A DNA stretch of 64,000 nucleotides from assembly GCF_032854445.1 (NCBI RefSeq), contig NC_088302.1, positions 23,077,788 to 23,141,787 of the forward strand. The letters are read 5' to 3'. Shown in pieces: positions 12,268-23,849 of the stretch. The translations under genes were made by a program, and so were the position numbers. The number at the start of each line of letters is the position of its first letter. Position 1 is the stretch's first letter. Source of the stretch: Liolophura sinensis. Lineage: Eukaryota; Mollusca; Polyplacophora; Chitonida; Chitonidae. Below the pieces are notes generated by a model. It worked only from the letters and a program-made list of their open reading frames with translations. It was not told the origin of the DNA and made no database searches.

Positions 12268-12350
12268 TTATTTATTTATTTATTTATTTCATTGTAGTTT
12301 TATGCCATATTCAAGAATATTTCACTTATACCACAACAGCCAGTATGTGG
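12268..12350 (-). mobile_element. SINE family 1, 3'-end fragment, minus strand
   Basis: Only the 3' domain (GTGAAATATTCTTGAATATG on the minus strand) and a long (AAAT)n tail at 12268-12290 remain. It lies close to the other minus-strand fragment at 12023. Confidence 0.75.
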
Positions 12351-12612
12351 TAGCAATCATGTTTTGGGTTATGATCATATTACACCAAAATTGAGTTTTT
12401 ATAGAGTGTGCTCCAGTGAAGCACTTAACTGCTGAGACAGTATCAAATAATGAATTTTATGCACATAATCAAGCTTCCCTTACATTCATTTAGTCTCTGA
12501 CTTAAGGCCTGTATGTTTGGAAAATTTTTCTTTCCTCTAAGTGCCCCCATATTTCAAACATTTGTATACGACATATTGCCAGTCTTAATGGAGGTTACAA
12601 GTCAATAATAAT

Positions 12613-12639
12613 GGGGGGTGGGGTGGGGGTGATAGGGGG
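12613..12639 (+). other. G-quadruplex-type motif
   Basis: Four G-runs (6, 4, 5 and 5 bases) are separated by loops of 1, 1 and 5 bases. The last run overlaps the start of the adjacent SINE. The motif fits the standard quadruplex pattern; that it actually folds is inference. Confidence 0.6.
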
Positions 12640-12851
12640 TCCTCTGTGGCCGAGTGGGTAAGCACGCCAGCACAGCACACTGACCCAGGAGTCGCTGTGA
12701 GTTCAAATCCAGCTCATGCTGGCTTCCTCTCTAGCCATGGGAAGGTCTAACAGCATCCTGCAGATGATCATGGGTTTCCCCTGGTCTCTGTCTGGTTTCC
12801 TCCCACCATAATGATGGCTGCTGTCATATGAAATATTCTTGAATACTGCGT
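12636..12851 (+). mobile_element. SINE family 1 copy lacking its tail
   Basis: The head (TCCTCTGTGGCCGAGTGGG) and body are present, with a small deletion before box B (GAGTTCAAATCCAGC). The copy stops inside the 3' domain after TTCTTGAATACTGCG and joins directly to the 235-bp repeat at 12852. The normal CACCAATCAAATAAATA end is missing. Confidence 0.85.
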
Positions 12852-13090
12852 AAGTCCATCACCAGACAGATTTCCAGAACAACATTCAATGCAAACCCTC
12901 AAAGAACATGAGAAACGCGATCAAGGATCATTCCTACAGGTTTATATTTCACACATTTTGGTGTGTAAAAAATGTACTTTCAGAAGCTTGCACATATACA
13001 TCTTAAAACAACACTTTTTCAGACAAGAAATGAATCAAAAAGAAACTTCAGAAATATCTCTTTGATCAGTCAGAAGGAGGCAAAATGTGT
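12852..13090 (+). repeat. 235-bp interspersed repeat X, copy 1
   Basis: The segment runs from AAGTCCATCACCAGACAG to AGGAGGCAAAATGTGT and is repeated at 20534-20766 with high identity, for example CAGATTTCCAGAACAACATT-type and AGCTTGCACATATACATCTT stretches. Both copies lie immediately 3' of a family 1 SINE. I find no ORF, TIR or pol III box. I do not recognise the family. Confidence 0.85.
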
Positions 13091-14412
13091 CCCCCTAAAA
13101 TATGCTAAACATTAGGTGATATACTATAAGTATAATTAAAACAGTAATGTTTATGGCACTATATACGGGGCATATGAGAAGAAAAGCGTATATGTGGGCG
13201 CAATGATGTGAATAAGAATGGATCATGAACATGCTTTCTTAAGGGATGAACAAAAGTGTGCTTTTCATTTCCAAATGTATATAGACAGCCTCAATAGAGA
13301 CGATGGTTAATGTATAAATACCTCTAAATTGAAAGAGGTTTCAATCAAACATAAGGCGACAAAGCTGCCATTCTGTACAGCTAAACCACTGGAAATGGCT
13401 GCCTTAACATCCACGTGAGGTGAGACAGAATAGTGTAGAACTAACACAAACAGTGGTCAGTGCCAAATGGCAATCTGCTTGAGATGGCGCGGTGATGTGA
13501 AAATAAGCACAGCGGGATGCATTGTTTGCGAGCTGTTTAACGGGCTGATCTCACCTGGTGGCGTTGGTGTGTAAAGTTTGGCCGATCCTCTGTTCGCCAC
13601 CATGTCTCTGTGTAAGTAGACACCACTTAGTCCGTCAGTCCCCTCCCTCTCTCCTGCCAAACCCCATTCCCCCAGCTTTGAAAGAGCTAACAACAAACAA
13701 ATACTGGAAATTAATTCCCTGTCTCGAACTTCATTTGGCTTGTCACTTACTTTGGCAAAACCAGTATGCTGCCTTTGTGTTAGTGTATATAATACCAGTA
13801 GCTCAAGAGACAGGAAAAATAATAAGGCAGCTTTTTATCAACACCAAAGGGAAACAGATATGTTCTCTGTCACAATTACATGTTCGGTGTAAGGGGAACG
13901 ATTTTTTTTTCCACATTCAGGTCTGTTTGACTTGGTAGACCCGCTATATAGCCCATTGTATGTCTTTAAGAATTCAGCACTCACCCTGGAATTTGGCACA
14001 GGCACATTATGTATACGCATGTATATATCACTCCACCTCTTAGGTCCTACCTGTATAATTAACGTATTTCCAAATGAACCAAGACTGTCCATAATTACTA
14101 CTACGGTGACTACATTTGATATTTTGTTGTTGATTATATTAAGTATAGTAGATGAGAACCATGTGCAAAAATCTGAAAATTATGTAGAATTTGTCTTTCT
14201 CAATAGTGTACGCATGTAAAGGAGGGGAGGGGGCAAGTACGTAGGTTCATGCTGGATGATGGCTTCACATGTTATCTCTCTCCTTGTTACCTGTTTTTGA
14301 TGCTCAGGTGAAAAGTCATCTTTTAGCTTGGCTGTCATATGTGTATTCATGTGAACTACCTTTTTGTAATTTGTATTTTTCAATGTTAAAAGCAAAGTAA
14401 ATGCTCAAATTT
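13091..14412. other. Intergenic, no gene recognised
   Basis: Unique-looking sequence with short ORFs only. The longest (13558-13938, plus) has no recognisable domain or codon pattern, and I treat it as chance. Confidence 0.55.
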
Positions 14413-14441
14413 TATATGTATATATATATATATATATATAT
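14413..14441. repeat. (TA)n microsatellite
   Basis: A TA tract just 5' of a SINE insertion. The SINE's target site begins at its last base. Confidence 0.9.
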
Positions 14442-14452
14442 CAGATGAAAGA

Positions 14453-14702
14453 GGGGCCTCCGTGGCTCAGTCGGTTAGCGCGCTAGCGCAGCGTAGTGAC
14501 CCAGAAGCCTCTCACCAATGCGGTCGCTGTGAGTTCAAGACCAGCTCATGCTGGCTTCCTCTCCGGCCGTACGTGGGAAGGTCTGCCAGCAACCTGCGGA
14601 TGGTCGTGGGTTTCCGCCGGGCTCTGCCCGGTTTCCACCCACCATAATGCTGGCCGCCGTCGTATAAGTGAAATATTCTTGAGTACGGCGTAAAACACCA
14701 AT

Positions 14703-14734
<32 letters not shown>
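14453..14734 (+). mobile_element. SINE family 1, full length, 32-A tail, 13-bp TSD
   Basis: The full head (GGCTCAGTCGGTTAGCGCGC), body and 3' domain end in CACCAATC, followed by an uninterrupted run of 32 A residues (14704-14735) in place of the usual (AAAT)n tail. Perfect 13-bp TSDs ATCAGATGAAAGA lie at 14440-14452 and 14735-14747. The pure A run and low divergence suggest a very recent insertion. Confidence 0.95.
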
Positions 14735-14738
<4 letters not shown>

Positions 14739-14747
14739 GATGAAAGA

Positions 14748-15326
14748 ACATGGCTGTCATGGATAACAGATTAATTTTTTGTTTTAATTAGAACTTTAAG
14801 AGTGAAAGTTTTTGAAAACATCAGAGTTCACCAATTTATGGATGCTTAATTGGGTTTACATGTCAGTCAGTAAATCTGTCATTTGATTCGCGTACAGGGG
14901 TCGTGAACTTGCACCTGTCACGTCAGGAATCGGTATGCATCTGAGCCAGCAGTTGCTGGTTTGTGTTCACACGGACAAGAAATGTGGACTAAACTGAGCC
15001 ATTTTAATGTAGGGCACCAAAATGGGCGGATCAGAAAAAGCCGTTCCTCATAAAACTAGTTTAGTTTAGGTCACCATTTTCCGGGAATATAAACGTCCGA
15101 GGCTGCCCTGATCCAGCCTTGATCCACAAATGTTTCCTAGTGTAACCCTGACAGACATACAACAGCAAAAATAGAAGGTTGTAATGTTACAGTGAAGGTA
15201 AATATAAAATAGATAGAAAGTGAAGGGTTGAAAAACCTGTGCAAAGCATGATGTAAAGTAAAGAAGCATTTGTGTTAATTCCTTCAGTGAATATTGTTAC
15301 TTCACATTGTGGTATGAATAATTTCT
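14748..15326. other. Intergenic, nothing recognised
   Basis: Sequence between two SINE insertions. No gene, TIR or repeat seen. Confidence 0.55.
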
Positions 15327-15339
15327 CAAATGCTTAAGG

Positions 15340-15605
15340 GGGCCTCCGTGGCTCAGTCTGTTAGGGCGCTAGCGCAGCGTAATGACCCAGGAGCCTCTCA
15401 TCAATGCGGTCGCTGTGAATTCAAGTCCAGCTCATGCTGGCTTCCTCTTCAGCCGTAAGTGGGGAGGTCGGCTAGCAACCTGCGGATGGTCTTGGGTTTC
15501 CCCCGAGCTGTGCCCGGTTTCCACCCACCATAATGCTGGCTGCTGTCATGTAAGCGAAATATTCTTGAGTACGGCATAAAACACCAATCAAATAAATAAA
15601 TAAAC
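15340..15605 (+). mobile_element. SINE family 1, full length with 13-bp TSD
   Basis: Complete head, body, 3' domain and AAATAAATAAA tail, between perfect 13-bp TSDs CAAATGCTTAAGG at 15327-15339 and 15606-15618. Moderately close to the consensus. Confidence 0.95.
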
Positions 15606-15626
15606 CAAATGCTTAAGGCCTCAGCC

Positions 15627-15925
15627 TGTTGCCTGTAGATATATGTGTTGACGTATCTACCATATATCTCTTACCGGTAGATATATGTGTTGTCATATCT
15701 ACCATATATCTGTTACGTGTAGATATATGTGTTGACATATCTACCATATATCTGTTACGTGTAGATATTAGATATATGTGTTGACATATCTACCATATAT
15801 CTGTTACGTGTAGATATATATGTTGACAAATCTACCATATGTCTGTTACCTGTAGATATATGTGTTGACATCTACCATATGTCTGTTACCTGTAGATATA
15901 TGTGTTGACATATCTACCATATATC
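15627..15925. repeat. 42-bp tandem repeat, each unit a potential hairpin
   Basis: Seven tandem copies of a unit that includes TGTTACGTGTAGATATATG and GTTGACATATCTACC. Inside each unit GTAGATAT pairs with ATATCTAC across a loop of about 10 bases, so every copy can form a stem-loop. Copies differ by small indels: one has 7 extra bases (ATTAGAT type) and one lacks 2. Confidence 0.92.
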
Positions 15926-18139
15926 TGCACCCTTTAATGATGGATACTATACCAGTATATATATATCAGTTAATCAAGTCGGCTTACAGTTTTCTTGGCA
16001 CTGATTAGAGTCGGACTCGGCGTCTGTTGCTAATGGACTGGATGTAAAATATCAGTATCCCCTTAATCTCCACGCATATCTAACTATGAATATAAAGGTG
16101 ATATCTATCCCGTTATCAGTCATGTTGTGGTTAAGGTGCTTGTAGTTTAGAAAGGGTGTATGTCTCTGCCTTAGCCTTATTCATCACAATGTAATCCCAC
16201 ACATATTTGCTTGTATACCTCCGGGATCAGGTGCGCCAGACATTATTGGTTATACATCGTTACTCAGTGATAGGATGCAGAAATATGTGTCAGTAAACAT
16301 GATATGTGTGTTACCTTACTGAATATATGTAATGAAGTTATCCTGCAAAAGACCCATCAATTCAACACGGAAGAGCGATGTACAGACGGATCATTTCAGC
16401 AATGTGACCATTGTTTTCACATTGGAACAAAAGACAGATAAACTAGTCATCAGACACGTATGACAATCACTATAGGATACCACTGATTTACGAATGAAAA
16501 GAGGAGTATTTTGCTTAATGTGGGATAATGTCAGATACAGACATTTAGAGTTTCTACTTAAACAGCTCAATCTAGATGAAAATGTTCCACTCTTACAACA
16601 TAAATCTGAAGGTAAACTCTTTGTCGCTCAAATAGACAGTGAATAAATTACCCTGCTGAAACATTATGGTTTTCATACCTTTTCTACCTCTAATAATAGA
16701 GAAGCAAACAAAAGGAAATTTTTCTGTGACTGTCATTTTAATTTGTGCAGAAGGTAGCGAATAAATAAGATAATTATATGGCATTTCTGTGAATTTCTTT
16801 GTGTTTCATGGAGACATGAATGGTGGGCTTGCTTATAAAAATACATTTTGAACTAGTAGTACAAGCTCTCGGAATCAGTGTTATCAGCAACACCGCATGT
16901 TAGAATTGTTTCGTAATCCAAGAAATGTATTAAATATGTAAATGATAATAATGCCCAATTGTTACAGAATTGGAAGTTATCCTGTCATATCTCCAATTTT
17001 CCTGTCATATCTGTGTTAATTGATATTAATATTTGTATTTAAAAGGTCAAAACAGTATGAAGACTTCGCCACCATCCCAATTTTCGTCTTAAATAATGTG
17101 GAATATATTAATTGAGCTCAGTTCTTTTTCTGGAATTCTGTTGTTGTATGTTCTTTTCTAAACCAGGTTTTGATTACAAAAGAATTAGGGCTTTTAAAAA
17201 CTTTCCATAAGGAAGAGGGATTTTATTTTGACCATGTTTCTCAAATGTTGTGTTCATACATGAAGTTGTATCAGATAATGTTTGGTGAGCGAGCAGTTTT
17301 CATATCTGCAATAGCTAGCAGCACTTGAAGCCCCTCATCTGCACTTATATGACATGATGGCCCAGGACACCCTGTAATAGAGATGTGGACGCAGCGCATC
17401 GCAGCGCAGCACACCAGAAACCATAACTGCATGCTTGCATGGACATTTCAGTATTGATATCCTGATGTGACAGCAGTCTGACACATGCTGGAGGCGGCAC
17501 CAGCTCTTCTTTCAAGCTGTGCTCATTAATTTGGTAAAAGTGCCCGGTGACAGGATTGCCTGATATAAGCAGTCCTCTGTCGTCTGATAAGTGTTCTCAT
17601 CATCCGGTGGCGGATGGGCCATCTACCTGTGGGCCTGGCACTTTGCCGGCCTAGCGACACAGGTGAAGGGATTGTTAATGGTTGGTGACTGACAGCCAAG
17701 CCCATGGAATCAAAGTCACCTTCGGTATTAGCGCATGATAGATAGGTGTAATTGCCGAGTGGATTAAAACCAAGAGAGTACATAAACATGTATTAACCAG
17801 CCAGTGACTCTTGTACATAAGTGACCTCAGGGTCATTGTCTTTATGGCTTGACCCCATTTTGTTGAGCACACACAGTGTTTATACAAATACAAGTGCTTT
17901 TGCTAGGTAAATATAATTAATTATCTTCCCTCACCCTGCAGGAGCCACACATCATTTTGAAGATGATCATCAATATTTTCTTCGCAGAGCTGACGCAGGA
18001 TAACTCTGTTTTTAAGTGGTTAGATCTGAAGTTGATGGATGTTGGTAATCTGTAGTTACAGATGGTTATCTGACCATTCTGACCGTAACAGGATCAGAGT
18101 AACTCGGACTCCGCTTAACTTATTTCCTAATGGACTTAC
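15926..18139. other. Intergenic, no gene recognised
   Basis: AT-rich unique sequence with ORFs below 90 codons and no recognised motif. No SINE copies. 17360-17700 has higher GC but no supported exon. Confidence 0.55.
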
Positions 18140-18896
18140 ATTGTTTTCTTGATCCAGCGCAGGCTACATTGTTTTCTTGACCCAGCACAGGCTACATTGT
18201 TTTCTTGACCCAGCACTGGGGCTACATTGTTTTCTTGACCCAGCACAGGCTACATTGTTTTCTTGACCCAGCATTGGGGCTATATTGTTTTCTTGTCCGA
18301 GCACAGGCTACATTGTTTTCTTGACCCAGCACAGGCTACATTGTTTTCTTCACCCAACACTGGGGCTTTATTGTTTTCTTGACCCAGCACTGGGGCTACA
18401 TTGTTTTCTTGACCCAGCACTGGGGCTACATTGTTTTCTTGACCCAGCACAGGCTACATTGTTTTCTTGACCCAGCACAGGCTACATTGTTTTCTTGACC
18501 CAGCACTGTGGCTACATTGTTTTCTTGACCCAGCATGGGTTACATTGTTTTCTTGAACCAGCACTGGGGCTACATTGTTTTCTTGACCCAGCACTGGGGC
18601 TACATTGTTTTCTTGACCCAGCACAGGCTACATTGTTTTCTTGACCCAGCACTGGGGCTATACTGTTTTCTTGACCCAACACTGGGGCTAAATTGTTTTC
18701 TTGTCCCAGCACTGGTTACATTGTTTTCTTGACCCAGCACAGGCTACATTGTTTTCTTGACCCAGCACTAGGGCTATATTGTTTTCTTGACTCAGCACAA
18801 GTTACATTGTTTTCTTTACCCAGCACTGGGGCTATATTGTTTTCTTGACCCAGCACGAGTTACATTGTTTTCTTGACTCAGCACTGGGGTTTAATT
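18140..18896. repeat. 28/30-bp minisatellite, about 26 copies
   Basis: Tandem units contain the core TTGTTTTCTTGACCCAGCAC. Two length classes occur: 28 bp (core then AGGCTACA) and 30 bp (core then TGGGGCTACA), mixed along the array. Copies at the right end are more diverged (GACTCAGC, TTTACCC), as expected at an array edge. Open frames across it are by-products of the repeat. There are no spacers, so it is not a CRISPR. Confidence 0.95.
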
Positions 18897-19325
18897 GTTA
18901 ATGATGATGCAATTAAGTTCATTTAGAAAAAAATACAAATGCCAGGCCCATTGTTTGACAGGAAAGTTTTGATGCATGCTGTCGAACTAATGATTACTAT
19001 ACTTAAGCTTACAAGCACCTCCCAATGAGAGATGGAGACAAAATCTCCGGAAATAAGGTTGCTTATTTGTGGGTCGATTTGTTTAGGAGAAGGTGTCATC
19101 ATACATTTTCTTCAAAGTGCCTTTTTATAAAGAGCCAATGAGATGGATATATATGAAATTTTATGATGAAATCTTTCATGAAGATTTAACAGGGATAAAA
19201 TTTCATATAAATACCAAAAATTGGTTTTCTCTTTAAAAGCGAAGCTTACTCTTAATTAGACTAAAAAACAATTTCTTAGGCTTGATTCCGATGATCGTAT
19301 TCAAGATTTAATTAATTCTTTTATG
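18897..19325. other. Intergenic, nothing recognised
   Basis: AT-rich sequence between the minisatellite and a SINE. No gene or repeat seen. Confidence 0.6.
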
Positions 19326-19503
19326 GGCCTCTGTGACCTAGGGGGGTTCAAGATCAGTTCAAGATGGCTTCCTCTCCGGCCGTAAGTGGGAAGGCCTGCC
19401 AGCAACCTGTGGATGGTCGTGGGTTTCCCCCTAGGATCTGGCCGTTTTTCTTCCACCAAAATGCTGGCCACCGTACGGGGTAAAACGCCAATCTAATAAT
19501 AAA
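19326..19503 (+). mobile_element. SINE family 1, internally deleted
   Basis: A rearranged, shortened head (GGCCTCTGTGACCTAGGGGG) joins to the body at GGCTTCCTCTCCGGCCGTAA. The 3' domain is shortened: the GTATAAGTGAAATATTC part is lost and GTACGGGGTAAAACGCCAATC remains, with an AATAAATAAATT tail. Target duplication uncertain. Confidence 0.82.
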
Positions 19504-20269
19504 TAAATTATTCTCTTCAAGTAAATAAGGTTACCTCGTTCACGAAACAAAGTATAAATACAAATTAACATATTGGTGCTACTTTGTTCTGTTGAAACAT
19601 GCAAATGTCTGCTAGCTGTTGGCTCTGTGTAATTTGAGTGAAAACCACTGATATAGACAGGTGAGACATCAGCCAATGAATTATTGAGTTCATCAGTCAA
19701 TTAGTTAACAGTCAGAGATTCCTGTGATATAAAGTCATGTGATATGCCAATACATCGACTTCATTTCTTGAAACTTCCTATTCGTACCTATAATACAGTG
19801 TATTTTATATCATATGTCAAACTCAATCATGTCGTTGAAAGTCCTTTAAAAGGAAAGACAACAAAAAATGTAACCTAAGTCAGTTCGGAGGAGGCCTGAA
19901 ACCCGGACCACGGCTAGTTTTTTTAATGTGCATGGTAACCCTAAAAATTAACAGTTCATCTGAATTCTTACAACGTTATGGCGTGGGCCTAGTTACAGAA
20001 AACACGATGTAGCATCACTCATACCCAGTGTTAACGGAAACAGCTCTGCTTTAGGGTAAACGTTATGGAAATAACTCCCACCCGATTGGTTAAAATTGAT
20101 AACATGACGGTATTTCGATTTACTCATTGTGTAGATTTAGCTTGCTTTGAACTGTGATATCTTGCTTGTGCATGTATCACAAAAATAAAAATACTTGCTT
20201 TATAACTTCATGTGGGATACATTTTTATATGCCTATAAATGTATATGTGTTTGGTTTGGTGTTGCAAGG
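19504..20269. other. Intergenic, nothing recognised
   Basis: No gene, SINE or tandem repeat seen. Confidence 0.55.
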
Positions 20270-20533
20270 GGGCCTCCGTGGCTCAGTTGGTTAGCATGCT
20301 AGCGCTGCATAATGACCTAGAAGTCTCTCACCAATGCAGTCGCTATGAGTTCAAGTCCAGCTCATGCTGGCTTCCCCTCCAGCTGTATGTGGGAAGGTCT
20401 GTCAACAATCTTCGGATGGTTGTGGGTTTCCCCCGGGCTCTGCCTGGTTTCCTCCCACTGTAATGCTGGCTGCTGTCATATAAGTGAAATATTCTTGAAT
20501 ATTGCGTAAAACACCAATCAAATGAACCAATCC
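20270..20533 (+). mobile_element. SINE family 1, full length, followed by repeat X
   Basis: Complete head (GGCTCAGTTGGTTAGCATGC), body and 3' domain ending CACCAATCAAATGAACC. Its end abuts repeat X at 20534, the same arrangement as at 12636-13090. Both copies share GGCTGCTGTCATAT and TTCTTGAATA-type variants that differ from other copies in the window, which hints at common descent. Confidence 0.9.
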
Positions 20534-20766
20534 AAGTCAATCACCAGAGAGATTTCCAGAACAACATTCAATACAAACCTTGAAGCATGATCGAGGAAAA
20601 ATCATTCCTACAAGTTTGTATTTCACTTTAATTTTGTAGTGTAAAAAATGTACTTTCTGAAGCTTGCACATATACATCTTTAAACAACACTTTTTCAGAC
20701 AAGAAATGAATCATAAAGAAGCTTCAGAAAAATGTCTTTGATCAGTCAGAAGGAGGCAAAATGTGT
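20534..20766 (+). repeat. 235-bp interspersed repeat X, copy 2
   Basis: Runs from AAGTCAATCACCAGAGAG to AGGAGGCAAAATGTGT and matches 12852-13090 nearly throughout, with one region of indels near its first third. At its right end it joins a headless SINE fragment (20766 on), whereas copy 1 continues into unrelated sequence. Confidence 0.85.
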
Positions 20767-20960
20767 TCAAGTCCAGCTCATGCTGGCTTCCTCTCCGGTG
20801 GAACCGTGGGAAGGTCTGTCAGCAACCTGCGGATGGTTGTGGGTTTCCCTCGGGCTCTGCCTGGTTTCCTCCCACCATAATGCTGGCCGCCGTCGTATAA
20901 GTGAAATGTTCTTGAGTACGGCGTAAAACACCAATCAAATAAATAAATCAAATAAGTAAA
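20766..20960 (+). mobile_element. SINE family 1, head missing
   Basis: Begins inside box B (TTCAAGTCCAGCTCATGCTG) and runs through the body and 3' domain to an AAATAAATAAATC tail. It directly follows repeat X copy 2, so the structure reads SINE, X, SINE body. No separate TSD is visible. Confidence 0.85.
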
Positions 20961-22388
20961 TCTGGCGCTGCCTTTTCCTTGAATACCATTTGTATCCAGT
21001 TCTGGTATACAGGCCATTGGCTGTTTCTCTGCTGATGAATAACAGCTTGCCAGTCATGGGTATGTTAGCGTTCCCTCCGATAATCAAGTTTAAACGTTAC
21101 TGGCAGCGGCCATGTGTTTATGGCTACTTCGAAGACAATCACCTGGGAGCCTGAAATATGTGATGCAAGCTAGAATAGATGAATTAGTGTGTAATTGTTT
21201 TAATGGAGTTTTTATTCCTGCCTGTGGTCGGAGGGGATTTCAGCAAACCAGGTCGGATAGGTTTTCAATTTTCTGTGGATTTTTTCTGGAATATCAACCC
21301 GATGTATTCATCACTCATTTCCTGTAAGGCCAACATTAAAACGTCTTTGTTAAACTGGAATTGGTCAGTACATAATATTTTTTTTTATTCTAACCAAGGA
21401 AAGACAGAATGATTTTAAAGAAATTTACATTGGGAGAAATATAAGTAAAAAGATGTTCTATTTAATGCCTAATAAAAACTTCAGAGTAGCAACTTTTTCT
21501 TAAGGAGTTAAGAAGTTACCCCCCAACAAACATATCTTTTTTTTTATGACCTAAATCATAGGTGCCTGTACTGTGTTGATGTTGGGAAAATGAGAAAAAG
21601 AAGTAATAATAAATTTTAATTTGGCATCTCACATTTATACATTATTTTTTGTTTAGGATTGCCTAAATCTGATTTCCCTATAAACTATGCATAGATTTGT
21701 CACTTTATGGGCTTAGGCAAACTGTTGTATTGATACAATCTCGGGGAATGTGATAAAATTTTCTCCATTTTTTTTTTACGTTCAGAAAATAAAAAAATAT
21801 TGATTTAGAAGTTGAAGATTTCTGTGCTTGAAAGGTGAGGATTAGCCTTCAGTGTGAAATTGTGATGGTACATCTTTCTAAATTAGGGTAGTTTTTTGTC
21901 TTACTTTTTTTGTTGAAAAGAGGGAAACGGTATTCTGTCAGAGATTTATTGTTCGAAGATCTCAGTAGGTCTATAGGATGTGTTTAGGGACATCGAGATA
22001 TGTGAAGCAATTAAAGGATTAACTTTTGTATCTTTATATTTATTGTGAAATGGAATTGGTATTATTGTTTGTTTGAATATATAGAAATGTATGACTTCAG
22101 TTCATTCTTAAATTCTCTGTTGAGGAGTAAGGTGATGTGTTGTATTTGCGAGAGAGAACAGAAAGTGTAAGCTGGTTTCATTTACAGGATTTTCTGTTGA
22201 GATTTTGGTTATCCTGGATTTGAACTTTAATAATATTAGCGCTCAGGGGTTTTCATGCTGAGGAATTTAGATTGGCAGTCACCCCCTGACTCAGCCTTTA
22301 AATATTGGTTTGTTTAAGGGAAAATGTCTTCATCATTTAAGTAACCATTGAGAACTCATTTTTTAATAATTAAGCCAATCCAGTTTGA
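20961..22388. other. Intergenic, no gene recognised
   Basis: AT-rich. The short open frame at 21112-21327 has no recognisable domain. No repeats seen. Confidence 0.55.
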
Positions 22389-22657
22389 GGGGCCTCTGTG
22401 GCTCAGTTGATTAGTGTGCTAGCGCAGCGTATTGACCCTGAAGCCTTTCACCAATGCGGTCGCTGTGAGTTCAAGTCCAGCTCATGCTGGCTTCCTCTCC
22501 GGCCGTACATAGGAAGGTCTGTCAGCAACCTGCAGAAGGTTGTGGGCATCCCCCAGGCTCTGTCCAGCTTCCTCCCACCATAATGCTGACCGCCGTCTTA
22601 TAAGTGAAATATTCTTCTGTACAGAGTAAAACACCAATCAAATAAATAAATAAATAA
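22389..22657 (+). mobile_element. SINE family 1, full length
   Basis: Head (GGCTCAGTTGATTAGTGTGC), body, 3' domain and (AAAT)n tail are present. The flanks share an imperfect AATAATTAA-type stretch, which may be a decayed TSD. Confidence 0.9.
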
Positions 22658-23849
22658 TTAAATCAAGTGTGAAAATTTCTTAGGTCCATATGTAAGTTTT
22701 GTATATTTAGCACAAATGGGATATGTGTTTGTTGTCTTACTTACCTAAAGTCGTTGCTCACAGACACACCCTGGTTAACATTAATGCATTTACTGGACAC
22801 CGGGATTGGCCATTGATCAGCAGAATGTTAGCCGAAAATGTGAAAAAGCGCATCCAGACATCCCTTTATGACGCAAATTTATTATATAGCACATTGTCCA
22901 GATTTTATTTTCTCCCGTCTCTCCCATATTAAAAGTGCTGAAAAGAAGGAGTCCGTATAGCACCAGGTTTCTAATTCAGGAGTTTTCTATTTCACTCATC
23001 CACTTGGACCGATAGCTGGTTAACTCAGCCTGTGATCATCTAACTTCAAGGTATGACTACTCTACCATGGCTTTTTGCTTTTTTTTGTGGCATTCAAAAT
23101 GTGATCACCTGGACAACTCCTGCATGTGTATACTTAACGGATCTGTAAGAGATGATTTCTAGCCTTTGTTTTCCTGTGAACTTCTGACTTGTCCTCCCTC
23201 TTCTTCACACCCGTTAATACCTCCAATCACTCTTCATTCCGCAGTGCCATCTTGGCTTCCAGGAAGACAGAAGCTGTGATTAAGCAGTAAGAGTTAATCT
23301 GGGCAGTTTTAATTTTGTGGAAATGATCAGTTTTTCAGGCAGGCTTTGATCTTGAGAGGTGGTGTAAATAGCCCAAGGTTAATCAGGACTAAAGGCAGTT
23401 GAAAAGTGAGAGGGTTGTTTGATGTTTCCTAACGACCTAATCAGTGATCTCTGATCTGGAGCCCCTGGCTTGGAAGCCAAGGATTTTAACGTGGCATCAT
23501 TGGTCTGTCACAAACTCTCTTGAAGTATATGTGTTAATTCCCCAGGATAAAGAATGTGGTATCAACAGGTGGTTGCAGTCTGATAGGAGGTAGAAGGGTT
23601 CAGCATTTAGTTATCAAATTTGCTGTTAAGCAATATGGCAGGAGCAAGGGAAGCAAGCTAGGAGCCTTTCAGACCAAGTCTGAGTTAGGGGGTGGGGGAT
23701 GGGTTACATCGCTGTAAGCTACAACTGCATTGCAGCACTATAATGTTCCAAAGTATTTAAGGAAGGCGGAACTTTAGTGGGGGAGGGGAGGGTGGTGTAG
23801 GTGGTAGTGAGGATCCAGTGTATTTAAAGAGAGTGAGTGACAGCTTCGG
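22658..23849. other. Intergenic, no gene recognised
   Basis: Unique sequence, moderately GC-balanced between 23160 and 23560, without a supportable ORF or splice pattern. Confidence 0.55.

Noticed and set aside
18140-18896. CRISPR-like direct repeats of 28-30 bp
   Set aside because: The units are contiguous with no spacers, and the context is a eukaryotic genome; it is a minisatellite.
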